A stretch of 64,000 nt of DNA from Durusdinium trenchii (GCA_963970005.1 CAXAMN010013891.1:1074010-1138009), one strand, 5' to 3'. Counted from the first letter of the stretch, positions 43,252 to 52,758 are shown. The notes: generated by a model not told the origin, from the letters alone. Made by a program: numbers and translations.

Positions 43252-43336
43252 ACCAGGACCTTCCAAGAGGTGTCTATAAATCGCCTCTTAAAATTTGAGG
43301 GGCGTCCAAAAACCACCGGACTTGGAAGGTCCTGGA
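43252..43336. mobile_element. CCAGGACC palindromic element, copy A5
   Basis: ACCAGGACCTTCCAAG and CTTGGAAGGTCCTGG ends; interior AGGTGTCTATAAATCGCCTC and GCGTCCAAAAACCACCGGA. Nearly identical to A2. It ends 42 bases before the ATG of the next coding block. Confidence 0.8.
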
Positions 43337-43378
43337 AGCACACCCTGGGCGTTTCTCTTTCCAAACTGGTGTGCTGCC

Positions 43379-43651
43379 ATGGCCGATCAGAGATTCCACC
43401 TGCCAAGGGAGATCACCGCCGTCCTCGGCTTCACACGTACGTCGAGCGTCCGAACGAACGCAGTTCATCCGAAGAGTTCATCCGAAGAGGCGAAGATCTC
43501 GCAGACTCGTCGCGCTCGGTCTGCGTTCCATCGGTGTGTTTCACCAGCTACCAGATTCCTACTGCGTGACGAAAAAGGTGTGAGAAGTATCATCCAGATC
43601 TCGCACTCCGATTCCCATCCATGGTTGAATGATCCAGAATTCCTCCCTTGA
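43379..43651 (+). CDS. Candidate coding block MADQRFHLPREI...
   Basis: ATG 43379 begins a 90-codon frame: MADQRFHLPREITAVLGFTR, TSSVRTNAVHPKSSSEEAKI, SQTRRARSAFHRCVSPATRF, LLRDEKGVRSIIQISHSDSH, PWLNDPEFLP, TGA. Natural throughout. A 131-codon minus frame (43465-43860) covers the same bases with equally natural hydrophobic sequence (SLWVFQAIEVILTALGALGV), so strand is not certain. Function unknown. Confidence 0.45.
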   Translation: MADQRFHLPREITAVLGFTRTSSVRTNAVHPKSSSEEAKISQTRRARSAFHRCVSPATRFLLRDEKGVRSIIQISHSDSHPWLNDPEFLP

Positions 43652-43707
43652 TTGTTGAAAGATTCAACACAACCATCTAATCTGTGATACCTAACATCGA
43701 TCCTACC

Positions 43708-43851
43708 TGTGTCCCACCGGACTTCGGACCGCACCAGGATGCGGTCGGCTGGCACGTGGCGGTCTTGGCCGAAGACACCGAGGGCACCGAGGGCGGTGAG
43801 GATTACTTCAATGGCCTGGAACACCCAGAGGGACCCAGCCAGCAGCTGTGA
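43708..43851 (+). CDS. Acidic candidate terminal exon
   Basis: + frame without Met: CVPPDFGPHQDAVGWHVAVL, AEDTEGTEGGEDYFNGLEHP, EGPSQQL, TGA 43849-43851. Strongly acidic and natural. The opposite minus frame predicts a membrane-like helix over the same bases; only one strand can be the gene. Confidence 0.4.
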   Translation, partial: CVPPDFGPHQDAVGWHVAVLAEDTEGTEGGEDYFNGLEHPEGPSQQL

Positions 43852-44210
43852 ACGTCCCATGTGTCACCATGTGTGTGTGTGTGTTGTCCTTTTTGTTCGG
43901 GATAAAAGGGCGAAAACTCCTTCAAGGTCCAAAAAGGTTGAAGGGCACGGTTGCTTGTTTGATGCTGCTGGTGCTTACGATCCATAGTTTACCTTTCAGA
44001 AGTTGAATGAACCGACGATTGCTGAAATCATTCCTCTCAAAAAAGCAACAGAAACCAGCGACACCGGTCGCGCACGTAGCTCCATGGCAGCCTCGCCACC
44101 GGGAGCTCCCCTTACGCGTTCTTTGCGCAAGTGCAAGGTGGCGGCTCTGTCGCCCACCACCGCCTCGGGCGCTTCACAAAGGCGCGAGCACCGGGATCGC
44201 CCCCCCCCAG

Positions 44211-44333
44211 GTCACATCGTGGCCTACAGCGCCGAGACGGACACCTACCTGGTGGCCTATGACTCCACGGGTGAACAGCCCTTCACCGCTTGGGAGCAGG
44301 CGCGAGTGGAGCGCGCGGCGCGTGGTGGAGACG
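44211..44333 (+). CDS. Candidate exon resembling a small Tudor-like beta domain
   Basis: A strong acceptor (ATCGCCCCCCCCCAG|GTCACA) opens HIVAYSAETDTYLVAYDSTG EQPFTAWEQARVERAARGGD and ends at GAGACG|GTTAGT. The pattern hIvaYs..tdtYlVaYDs.GeqpftawE resembles the beta-hairpin of Tudor/chromo-like folds (xxYDxxxxxYxVxYDDGxxE), which bind methylated histones or proteins; one exon is not enough to assign it. The upstream frame is open from 44003. Confidence 0.55.
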
Positions 44334-44531
44334 GTTAGTGGGGTAGTAGTGGGGACCCGCACTTGAGGATGGTTTTGAGCAAGAAGTCTTCGAGGTGAAT
44401 GGTTATGTCTACTTCTACAAGTAAAGTTACAATGTAATTGTGTTACATAGTTCATGGTTCCATCTTAGACAACTCTAAGTGAATGCTGATGAATACAGTA
44501 TGTTGCATAGCATCTCTTCCATCTATAGAAG

Positions 44532-44753
44532 ATGCTCCTTGAGGAGGATGCTCCGATGCTCCTTGGCCTCCCAGGACCTGGTTTTGGTATGTTTTTGGTA
44601 TGTTTGGTATGGAACAGGGGAGAAGAGGCCTTGGCTGTCGTTCCTGCCTCCGAGCCGAGATTGGTTCGTCCGAGGGCTTTGTCGGGTGTCGCTGGACCTT
44701 TGATGAAAGGCTCACGAGGGAGAACTGAAACATGGGACCAAACGGTTCCCTAG
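44532..44753 (+). CDS. Candidate terminal exon, hydrophobic then basic
   Basis: + frame: MLLEEDAPMLLGLPGPGFGM, FLVCLVWNRGEEALAVVPAS, EPRLVRPRALSGVAGPLMKG, SRGRTETWDQTVP, TAG 44751-44753. Possibly the 3' exon of the gene holding the 44.2-kb exon. Unknown family. Confidence 0.4.
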   Translation: MLLEEDAPMLLGLPGPGFGMFLVCLVWNRGEEALAVVPASEPRLVRPRALSGVAGPLMKGSRGRTETWDQTVP

Positions 44754-44769
44754 GCTTCCAACCACCATC

Positions 44770-44880
44770 AACTTAATAGGCTCGGCTTAACCGAATCAAC
44801 TAAGGATTTTACACAACGCCGACTCCAGGTTGTTCCCATTTCTTAAAAATGGTCGAACGGAAGTCCAGGGTTGGCAGGTG
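44770..44880. mobile_element. ACTAAGGATTTTACAC repeat (copy 3)
   Basis: TTAATAGGCTCGGCTTAACC, GAATCAACTAAGGATTTTAC, CCAGGTTGTTCCCATTTCTT, AAAATGGTCGAACGGAAGTC. Colinear with 19330-19410 (TAATAGGCTTTACCGAATC at its left). Confidence 0.6.
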
Positions 44881-46920
44881 AAGTTGGCAGCTTGAAAGGT
44901 GTTCGGAGTCCAAGATATCCTTTCAGATCTGCGGAATATCATGAGTTAGTAGGGGGGAGCCTTTCATTAATGGTTTGTTATTGATATTTGATAAAAAAAT
45001 CGGAAGTAAACGTTCGCGATGCTGGCCATGCAGCGCGAGGGAGACTGCACTATTGACATCATGGGTGTGTTCGTCCGTGTGTCCTGCTCGAAAGATACAA
45101 ACAGACTGACAGACCGATACAAACATACCGAACCGACAACACAAGCTGCTTCCCACACCAACACCAGCAACCAACCCGCCTCGTGGGGTGCTACTGACAC
45201 ATTATCCATTGAATCTGTGCGGGCGGCTTCTACCACGAAGGGGTGTAAATACCTTTAACACCTTTCACCGACCTCTTTATGGTTTCATGGTTTCCCCACG
45301 AAACAAGAACAGGCAAACTGCGCTTGGTGTGTCGGAGACGCTGTGCTCGCGCCTCCGGGATTTACACCGATACCGCGTCCTCGGTGGTCAAGAGACACAC
45401 CGTATGGGGCCGATGGCCGATGGCTTACATGATACCGATACCTATAGTATAGAAGGATCAGTTCTCCCAAGCTGGATCAGTCCGGCAAGTGGTCTTCTCA
45501 AATCGTACCTTGCACGTGTCGGCTCATGCCGCCCCCATTCTCCACATATGGTTTTCTCAATGACGATTTCTTCTGGTTCAGGAGCGCCGGAGGCGCACTG
45601 CAGCCATGAGTTGGGGAACCCAGGTAGAGCCGCGCCATTCTCCCAATGCAAAGTCCTTGACATCACCCCCATGCAGAGACGGAGTGACTCCGTCCATTCG
45701 CTTCTTTGGTTTGGATGATCCAGGCTGGGCAGATCTTGATGGAGATGTGTTCTCAATGTGGTCGATGTTAGACCGTCCCGTTTTTCGTGAGGGAAAATGA
45801 GGCGTCGACGGAAGGTCTCAAAGATTTCAGTTGTCTTCTGCTGCGATGCTCAGCCAAAGGGTGAAAGGAACGGACCGGTTTTGCTGGGAAAGCACTGGTC
45901 GTCTTTGCATGGGAGAAGAAACCAATCACCTGAACCTGCCAGCACAGTGCCAGCAGTGCTGCATGGGCATTGAGGTGTGGGCATCCTGGGATCAAACAAC
46001 GTCGCAGACCAAAACACCAGGTGATACCGAACAGATACCTACCTAGCGCTTCCTGTCAGGGTGCCCAATGGAGACCTGTAAGTAGTGGGAGATATCCAGC
46101 CAGGTGACCCCGAAGCAGCCGGTATACAAGATAGCTGTTCAAGGATCACCTACACAGGATCCTCAGGAGCTACAAGGATCCTCAGGACCTACAAGGATCC
46201 TCCACACCTACCAGCATATTTCAAAGATCTGGAGCGCCTCCTGGTGGAAACGACCCATGTGTTGGCCGAAAGGTGTGGGGTCTCAGATCTCAGGATGTCA
46301 CGGAGTCCGTTTGCCCCAAAGCTAGAATCCAGCTCCCACACCTGAACCCCCCACATAGAAATGACTATATTGACATTGGATGTCTCGTGTCACAGAAGTC
46401 ATTTTCCTATCCCCCAAAACTACGCACCCCCATCCCCTCTCTCTCTCTCTCTCTCTCTCTCCTAAGACCGGCGCTCCCTCCGAACGCGACCCGCATCGAC
46501 CGAGGACATAACCCATCCCTGGCGGGCAAGAGTCGGTTCGCCTTCTTGTCACCTCCGGTTCGGGAGACAGGCCCGGTGAACGGCCGAGAGAAGACCGTTT
46601 TGGGGTGGATGGAGGTGGAAGGAGGGTGGGTGTGAAAGAGCTGGTTGATTGGGGAGGTTGGAGCTGGTTTCCAAGGTGTTCGTTCTTCTGGGAGGATGGC
46701 TTCTCTTGCTTTTAAGGTTGGAAATGCTTTGAACATCCCGGTAAATAACGAGAAGTTTGGGTGTTCTAATCCATCGCCGTGAATGGTTCTCCCAATTGAC
46801 CACCATGTCTGGGCAGTGCTTTCCATCACCAGACATGTGATTTGTGCAGTCTTTGTGATACCATCCGTGTTTGTGTGGAAAAGGGGGAGAGCAGACCCAA
46901 ATTCTTCGGACTTCCTCGTG
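44881..46920. other. Spacer with ambiguous frames and simple repeats
   Basis: A block at 45442-45800 is open on both strands (minus: PGFPNSWLQCASGAPEPEEI; plus: TPSIRFFGLDDPGWADLDGD). An 18-19-base repeat with ACAAGGATCCTCAGGA runs ~46140-46202. A (CT)n tract is at 46436-46461. No decisive gene. Confidence 0.35.
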
Positions 46921-47170
46921 CTGTCGGGAGTCTAACGGGAGTCGACTCTCAGGATGTGATCCCAACTCACGCCATGCTGAGTTACTTTCGTCTGAAAAGA
47001 CAAACAATCCTGACTATATCGGGAGCACAGACCTCCGAACCGCCGATCACCGAGCTTCGGTCGACCTGTTGGAAGTACCCGGTCGATCAGGACCCTTTTT
47101 GGAGCCGGGGTTCACCGGGTCGGACGGAGGCAAGCTCGGAGGGTTCGGAGCCAGCTGGAAACCAAGTTAA
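46921..47170 (+). CDS. Candidate coding block
   Basis: + frame: HAELLSSEKTNNPDYIGSTD, LRTADHRASVDLLEVPGRSG, PFLEPGFTGSDGGKLGGFGA SWKPS, TAA 47168-47170. Reasonable composition over ~65 codons; borders unclear. It lies just before a palindromic element. Confidence 0.35.
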
Positions 47171-47191
47171 CCATAACACCATAACAAACAG

Positions 47192-47292
47192 ATACCAGCA
47201 GTCACAAGACGGGGTGCTATCCATGGAGGTTAGGGGTGCCCATTCTCCACTCACTTAGGGACCAAAAACCACCCCTTTGTGACTCCTGGTAT
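47192..47292. mobile_element. Diverged CCAGGACC-type element, copy A6
   Basis: 101 bases with 16-base ends ATACCAGCAGTCACAA / TTGTGACTCCTGGTAT (one mismatch). The interior ACCAAAAACCACC matches the family core. Its ends match the right end of A4, so it may be a sub-family. Confidence 0.65.
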
Positions 47293-47471
47293 GGGCTTCC
47301 AGCATCTTCCAGCTGTTTGTTTCGTAGGGACTGACAACAACCTGACGTCAGTCCCTTACACCTACACTGGCTTTCCCCCGACAGGGTGTCCCCTGATGTT
47401 GGTGGCGCCCCGTTCGACCGATGTCCGACACCCCAGAAGCCACAGTTCTTTGTTCGTACCTGGTGCGTCTC

Positions 47472-47536
47472 GGGAATGAGGGTGGCTGGATCCAGTCAGG
47501 AATCTCTAGACAGGGCGAAACGCCACCCTCATTCCC
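47472..47536. mobile_element. GGGAATGAGGGTGGC element (copy 2)
   Basis: 65 bases with perfect 15-base inverse ends GGGAATGAGGGTGGC (47472-47486) and GCCACCCTCATTCCC (47522-47536). The interior GAATCTCTAGACAGGGCGAA is shared with 35775-35876. Confidence 0.7.
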
Positions 47537-47762
47537 TACTAAGTACCAGTCAACTCGATGAGTCATACAGAGTCGTCGAAAGCTCATCACAGAAGACGGT
47601 GGGCCCATTTTGGAAAGACGGCTGCCGTGTTGGAATCACCAGGCCTAAGAGGCTCAAGCCATGGTGTAGAAAACACGAAGAGACCACGAAGATGGCAAAA
47701 CATGCTCTCACTTCCGCAAAAACACGGCCATGAAATGAATTCTCCCCTGTGAGGTTTCCCAT

Positions 47763-48170
47763 GATGAAGCCCCCCTCTAGACTCTAGACTCTAGGCCTTG
47801 TTGATATGCTTTCACTTCATGAATTTGGAGCCTTCTCCATTCACTACTTTGGCAGATCGACATGCTTGTGAAGTCCCTGTCACCCTTAGCATCCCTTAGC
47901 GATCACAGCATTCCATCACTACAGATCATGGCCATGGTCGTTTCCACGCGCTCGGCGTGTTCAAGTCCGGGCGATCTCGTTTCAGAAGACCGAGCTGCAA
48001 TAGAGTACGTAAGTGCAACGCAACTTGCCAGTGGACTATCCTGTTCAAGTCTGCCCGGAATCCTGCCAGCTGTTGGTCTCTGAATCCTTGGACGTCCATC
48101 TAATTAGATGCCCTTAGCACTTGCATTTTAGGGTGTTTAGCCACCTGCAAAACTGCCTTCAGTCCCTCAG
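47763..48170. other. Spacer, nothing supported
   Basis: Moderate composition with a short CTCTAGACTCTAGACTCTAG repeat at ~47774. No exon or repeat family recognised. Confidence 0.4.
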
Positions 48171-48336
48171 TCACGCGTGAGTTACGCCAGTTCCGAGGGA
48201 CGCTCCCAGGCCCCTCGACCCGCCACGCCATGGCGGCACCGGTGACCACGGTGGTTGGTGTGGGCAGACATGGCTCGCTGGCTGGGCCTGCGGTCAGTGT
48301 GACCTTGTCAGAGATGTGCGGGGGGAGATCAAGCAA
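48171..48336 (+). CDS. Possible exon, strand disputed
   Basis: CTTCAGTCCCTCAG|TCACGC leads into SVTRELRQFRGTLPGPSTRH AMAAPVTTVVGVGRHGSLAG PAVSVTLSEM on +. The minus strand carries a 242-codon ORF (48100-48828) over the same bases with readable C-terminal sequence. I favour + because of the acceptor. Confidence 0.3.
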
Positions 48337-48800
48337 GTTAAAGGACATAACAAAGAGAAGGCCCTCCCAGGGGGTTATCATGATTGATCTGGTTTTGCCA
48401 AGCTTGAAAGACCTGTCGATACACATGTCATCACATGTTTGTTGCCGGGACTGTCTATTCTTTGGCCCATCCACCTGGCCAGTTTGGCGAAGGTGACGTT
48501 TTTCACAGGATTGGTCTGGTAGAACCTGATAAGGACAAGTTGGATTGCTGATGTTTGTTTTCGCATGTTTCGCGATGTTTGCGCTTTTCGGTATCAATAC
48601 TGCAACACACTGATTTGTTGTTTGCAAGTCTGTTTGGCCATCATTTTTGCCTCTCATAAGACCCACACACTGTTTGAGCTCAATTGGACCGTTTTGGACC
48701 CGGACCCGGATATACTCTTCATGTTGATCGGTGTCTGAGTGTCTTTGGGGGTGTGCCCCACAGCAAGAACAAGGAGCTGTTCCAGCGGTGTTTTCGTTGA

Positions 48801-49007
48801 AAAGACGAACTCCTTCATCGAAGCCCACTGGTTCCTTGGTGCCTCCCCGAGTCCCCGAGGCTCGTGCTTTTGGCCCTGGCGTCGTTGGCCCTGTTGATCC
48901 TCAACGGCGTCATCAGCCAGGAGAGCCTCAGCAAAGTGGTGCTCGGCGACAGAGCTGGATCGAAGGTGAAGACAGAGCTCTTCTCGTGGCTGGGTGAAGA
49001 AGGATAG
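48801..49007 (+). CDS. Exon encoding a hydrophobic (membrane or signal) helix
   Basis: + frame without Met, between TGA 48798-48800 and TAG 49005-49007: ESPRLVLLALASLALLILNG VISQESLSKVVLGDRAGSKV KTELFSWLGEEG. LVLLALASLALLILNGVIS is a clear membrane-spanning or signal-type segment followed by a charged region. A donor GGCTGG|GTGAAG at 48993/48994 would end the exon. Probably a membrane or secreted protein; family unknown. Another + frame in the same block (88 codons from 48731) lacks such structure. Confidence 0.5.
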   Translation, partial: KDELLHRSPLVPWCLPESPRLVLLALASLALLILNGVISQESLSKVVLGDRAGSKVKTELFSWLGEEG

Positions 49008-49193
49008 AGGGTGTCGCACGTACTATCCTGATTCATATATGCGTTTAATTCCCCTCGCAGATGCGTTGTCTTGTTTTGCCGCATCTGCTGTGGCAAGGCG
49101 AGTTTCTCGGCCACATCAAGCCCAAATCATGTCAGGGAGACCAAACCACCGTGTGGCAGTCGCTCCAAAATGGCCATGACCTCCAGTTGACCC

Positions 49194-49475
49194 ATGGACC
49201 TCTCAAAAGAGAGAGGCAACCCGAGCAAGTTCGATGAAGGCCGCCGCAAGTCATGGCAGCCATCGAAGCCGAAGCCCAACGCCCAAACCGGGTTCATCCG
49301 AAGCTCAGCTCACCTGGCGCACCGTGAACCCCACCAACACCACACCCACCTGCACCCACCACATCCGTCGCCCAAACTGCGCACGAGAAACCACCCAAAT
49401 CGCACCGAACGAACCTGTTTCGACCGGGGCGTCCAGTCCTCGACGTCGCGTTGGGAGGAGGAGTTGCGACCATGA
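49194..49475 (+). CDS. Possible coding block, Pro/His-rich
   Basis: ATG 49194 frame MDLSKERGNPSKFDEGRRKS WQPSKPKPNAQTGF..., His/Pro-rich middle, ending TERTCFDRGVQSSTSRWEEE LRP, TGA 49473-49475. A second + frame is open. Weakly supported. Confidence 0.3.
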   Translation: MDLSKERGNPSKFDEGRRKSWQPSKPKPNAQTGFIRSSAHLAHREPHQHHTHLHPPHPSPKLRTRNHPNRTERTCFDRGVQSSTSRWEEELRP

Positions 49476-49596
49476 TCGAACACGATGAACGACCGAACTC
49501 TGCATTGAAAGGAATTGGTCGCTAGCCTTATCTTTCTCCCTTGACCCCTTTCGTTTTGCTCTGAGCAAGGGTGTTGCTTTTCGAAAGGTATTTGTG

Positions 49597-49860
49597 CATG
49601 TGTGTGTGTGTGTATGTGAGTTGCTGTGTTGGTGTGTTGGTTGGTCGGTTGGTCCCTTGGTGCATTGGTGCGTTAGTTCGTTTGTTTTGTTTTGTTTTGT
49701 GTTGTGTTGTTTTGTGTTGTTTTGGGTTGGGTTGGGTTGGGTTGGGTTGGGTTGGGTTGGGTTGGTTGGTTGGTTGGTTGGTTGGTTCTTTGGTTGGTTG
49801 GTTCTTTGGTGGGTTGGTTGATTGGTTCTTTGGTTCATTTGTTTGTTTGTTTCGTTGGCC
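49597..49860. repeat. Long T/G microsatellite: (GGGTT)8 then (GGTT)6
   Basis: A G/T-only-like tract with (GT)n near 49597, TTTTG units, eight perfect GGGTT units at 49724-49763 and GGTT units after it. The opposite strand gives a spurious Asn/Gln/Pro/Thr ORF. Confidence 0.9.
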
Positions 49861-50051
49861 CGATGAATGTTACAACAATATGTTGTGTCACCTCAAAAGT
49901 GACAGCTTATGCCACAACAGCCACTTTGTGTTGGAGAAGATGCTGCGTTTTCTCTTCTCCACCACAACTGCCTGCCCCCACCTCTCGAGGTCTCGACTCT
50001 ACTCGTATTGAGCCTTAAGAGGTTGCCCACCTGCTCGGGTCGCCCCACTGA

Positions 50052-50225
50052 GCCCCGGACGGCGAACCGGCGCCGGACTTCAGGCGGCTCAGCGGGGGCG
50101 GCTCCGCGCGGAGCGTCCGCGCGGACGGCCACGCTGAAACCTCGCGCTCAACGACGCCCGCGGGGGCGGTGTTCGCGACGGCAGCCTGGCTGCCAGGCTG
50201 GAAGACGTGGACTCCAGTCCGAGCA
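50052..50225 (+). CDS. Candidate exon, GC-rich
   Basis: From just after an in-frame TGA: APDGEPAPDFRRLSGGGSAR SVRADGHAETSRSTTPAGAV FATAAWLPGWKTWTPVRA, to GAGCA|GTGAAG. Best of three open + frames. Function unknown. Confidence 0.4.
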
Positions 50226-50244
50226 GTGAAGGCAAGGCATTTGG

Positions 50245-50515
50245 TTGGGTTTTTCATGGTTTTTCAATCGATTCGTTGGTGCGATGGGTATGGAGAATTG
50301 GTCTCTACATGCACCTTCTCCTGGAGACCTTCTTTTGAACACCGCCTTCCAAATCGCTGTTCTGTCGGTCCGAGAGCGCGTTCGGGCGGCCGCGTTCGCG
50401 TTCGGTCACCCGGGTCACGGCTTTCTGGATCGGAAACGATGGATCTGAATGATTTGCTCATCCCAAACAAAAAGAATCAAGAACCCTCAGTTCGGTGAAG
50501 GTTTGGTTCCAAACC
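50245..50515 (+). CDS. Candidate coding block, frame uncertain
   Basis: One + frame reads GDLLLNTAFQIAVLSVRERV RAAAFAFGHPGHGFLDRKRW, TGA 50446-50448. Another reads ...SGSETMDLNDLLIPNKKNQE PSVR and ends TGA 50496-50498. Both are natural; an exon is likely here. Confidence 0.35.
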
Positions 50516-51565
50516 CCCGTTCTGTAGGGTCAGGTCACCCTCCAGTTCGTGAGGGTACCAATGAGTCTATCCGGGATCCTTGAATCCTTGAACCATTGTT
50601 CTCGTCCGCGACCGGAGTACCGGCTTCTACACCGGAGTAGTCAGGTGATCAGATGAGGGCGAGGTCCGAAGGTGCAGGGCCAGCAAGGTTGCTCCTAGTG
50701 GTGGATGGTGTTTGCGCTGAAGAGCTGAAAGTAAGTGAGACATTCTGGGTCATTGAGAGCTTGGAGGCCATTCCAAAAAATTGAAATGGAAAAGAGAATT
50801 GAAAGACCTTATCCAAGACCCTATAAGACTGAAATCATCTGAAACGTATCATTGTGTTATTTGTCCCACCTTCCCGGCAAAGCTGAGGTCACCACCACAC
50901 TGCAGACTCTGTCGGTAGCTGAGCTAGCGACGCCGGGGATGCCAGCGCCAGTGGAGGAGGCTGGGAGTGCGCCAGAGCCAAACCAGGACAGTGATCCTCT
51001 AGAGCCAAACTAAAGCAGTGACCCTCTACAATGATAGTTTAGTGGTACCAGCCAGGCGCTGTGTTTGGTGCCATGTTTCACGTTGGCCATGTGTTGGCAA
51101 CGGCTGTGTGTGTTGGAGAAGCTGAAACGGCCAAGGAATCGGCTCCACCAAGCTTTCAGTTGGCACGTCCTTGGACTGCACTGAGTATCAAAAGTGGGAG
51201 TGCGGATCTACGGTGAGTCTGGGTGTTTGAACAGGTGCCTCAGGTGCCGTTGTTTTGTTTCCAAATGTGGCCAAATTGTGTAGGGAAATTGAAGTCATGT
51301 TTGGTAGTCGCTGTAGAAGCCTTAGCTTCGGTTCAGGAAAAAGGCATACATAGCATAGAGTCGCGATATTCCCCAAAGACACGCAAATTGGGCGTGGCTC
51401 AATCCCCACAAAGGTCGGGGCGCCCGTGTCCACCCTCAAGAAGCGACATCGAACCATCTCCATGTCCGCTGAACTGCGTTTCATTGGAATCAAACGAATG
51501 GCCCGGGCCCGGGAGCATTGAAAAACATACATACAAGATCCCCACCCCCTTAACCATTGTTTTGA
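50516..51565. other. Spacer left of the repeat block
   Basis: Short frames only; CAGTGAxCCTCTAxA is duplicated near 50990 and 51016. A minus frame (51188-51652) overlaps C tracts and is not convincing. Confidence 0.35.
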
Positions 51566-52758
51566 GGGGGGGGGCCTGAAAAATGTAACTTCCAATTCCC
51601 CCCCCCTCCCCCCCCCCTGAAAAATGTAACTTACCCCCCCCAGGCCCAGCATTGAGGTACATGAATCTAAAAATGTAACAACATGCCTGCGAGGGATGTA
51701 GTTACATCATCTGGACCCTCCCTTCTTTGGGGGGGGGGGAGAGGGGCGGGGGGGGGAGGGGTGTGAAAAATGTAACTTGGAGTGTGCGAGGTTGAAAGTT
51801 ACATTTAATAAGCCCCCCCCCATTGGGGGAGAATGCATTGTGCAGAGTCTTGTGATGTCATTTGCCTGCGATAGTAGCAGGAATGGATCAAGAGAGAGGT
51901 CGTATGATGTTGTATGAAGTAAGAGCTAGTCAAAGACAATCAAAGCGAGAAAATCAGTGCAGTCAGAACACAGGGTGAAAAGGCATGTGTACATGTAACA
52001 TCATGTTACATATGCCAGCTGCGCAAGCACATTCCAGGTGATACTGCATGCTTCCAAGGCCTGGACACACCTAAGTTACAATTGCTTATGGGTCCACAGC
52101 ACATCACAACAAAACACAACAAGTCCACCAAAGCACTCCAGTTGAAAAGGTATGTTTAAATGTAACATGTGACAGCTGCACATAGCACAGATTAGGTGAA
52201 AATGCATGTTTCCAAGACGTCCACATGTCTAAGTTACATTTCTTTCTTGCATTCTGGTCCAACACTGCTGACACTGTGGCACAGCAGGTCTAGAATTAAA
52301 CGCACTCCTCCCACAACATCAAAACAGAAGAACTCCAACCAAAGCACACCCAGTGATAAAGGCATTTAAATGTAACATATGCCAGGTGCACACAGCACAG
52401 TCTGGGTGATAATGCAAGTTTCCCAGGCCTGCGCACACCAAAGTTACATTTCTTTCTGGCATTCTGCAGAGGAACCAGCTGATGAGAAGAGTTTTGCGTA
52501 GTCGAAGAGCGCAGTCGAAGAAGAAAAGAGCCCATACTCTTCAAGCAGCCTCACTGAGTCTTGCGTAGTGTTACCTTGAACCATCCTAGACCTGAAAAAA
52601 TGTAACTTACATTTTTTACATATTTAGTTACATTTTCCCTGGAATAATGTAACTTGCATAAGTTACATTTTTCATTAAAAGCCTAACAAATGTAAGTTAC
52701 ATTTTTCCAGGTATATGTAAAGGGCTAAATGTAAGTTACATTTTTTCAGGTCCCCCCC
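51566..52758. mobile_element. 1.2-kb element with inverted ends and many ATGTAACTT motifs
   Basis: The left end (51566-51591) is a G-run then CCTGAAAAATGTAACTT; the right end (52733-52758) is AAGTTACATTTTTTCAGG then T and a C-run. These are inverse copies over ~26 bases. Inside, ATGTAAC / GTTACAT words occur about twenty times on both strands, with three 17-base palindromes (AAATGTAA-N-TTACATTT at 52598, 52688, 52727), poly-C/G tracts, and a three-unit array (51976-52470). No ORF of note. Either a non-autonomous DNA element or a locally grown inverted array. Confidence 0.6.
51976..52470. repeat. Three degenerate 165-212 bp tandem units
   Basis: Units start at ~51976, 52141 and 52353. Each has the order: GAAAAGGCATGT-like start, ATGTAACAT, CAGCTGCxCAxAGCACA, GGTGAxAATGCATGTTTCC, CACACCTAAGTTACA, TTTCTTTCTxGCATTCTG. 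Diverged but colinear. Confidence 0.65.

Noticed and set aside
48100-48828. 242-codon minus ORF
   Set aside because: Composition uneven; overlaps two + blocks with splice-like borders, including the membrane-helix exon at 48801. Not excluded entirely.
49305-49838. 177-codon minus ORF rich in Asn, Gln, Pro, Thr
   Set aside because: It is the reverse of the (GGGTT)n/(GGTT)n microsatellite; the peptide is a pure translation of the simple repeat.
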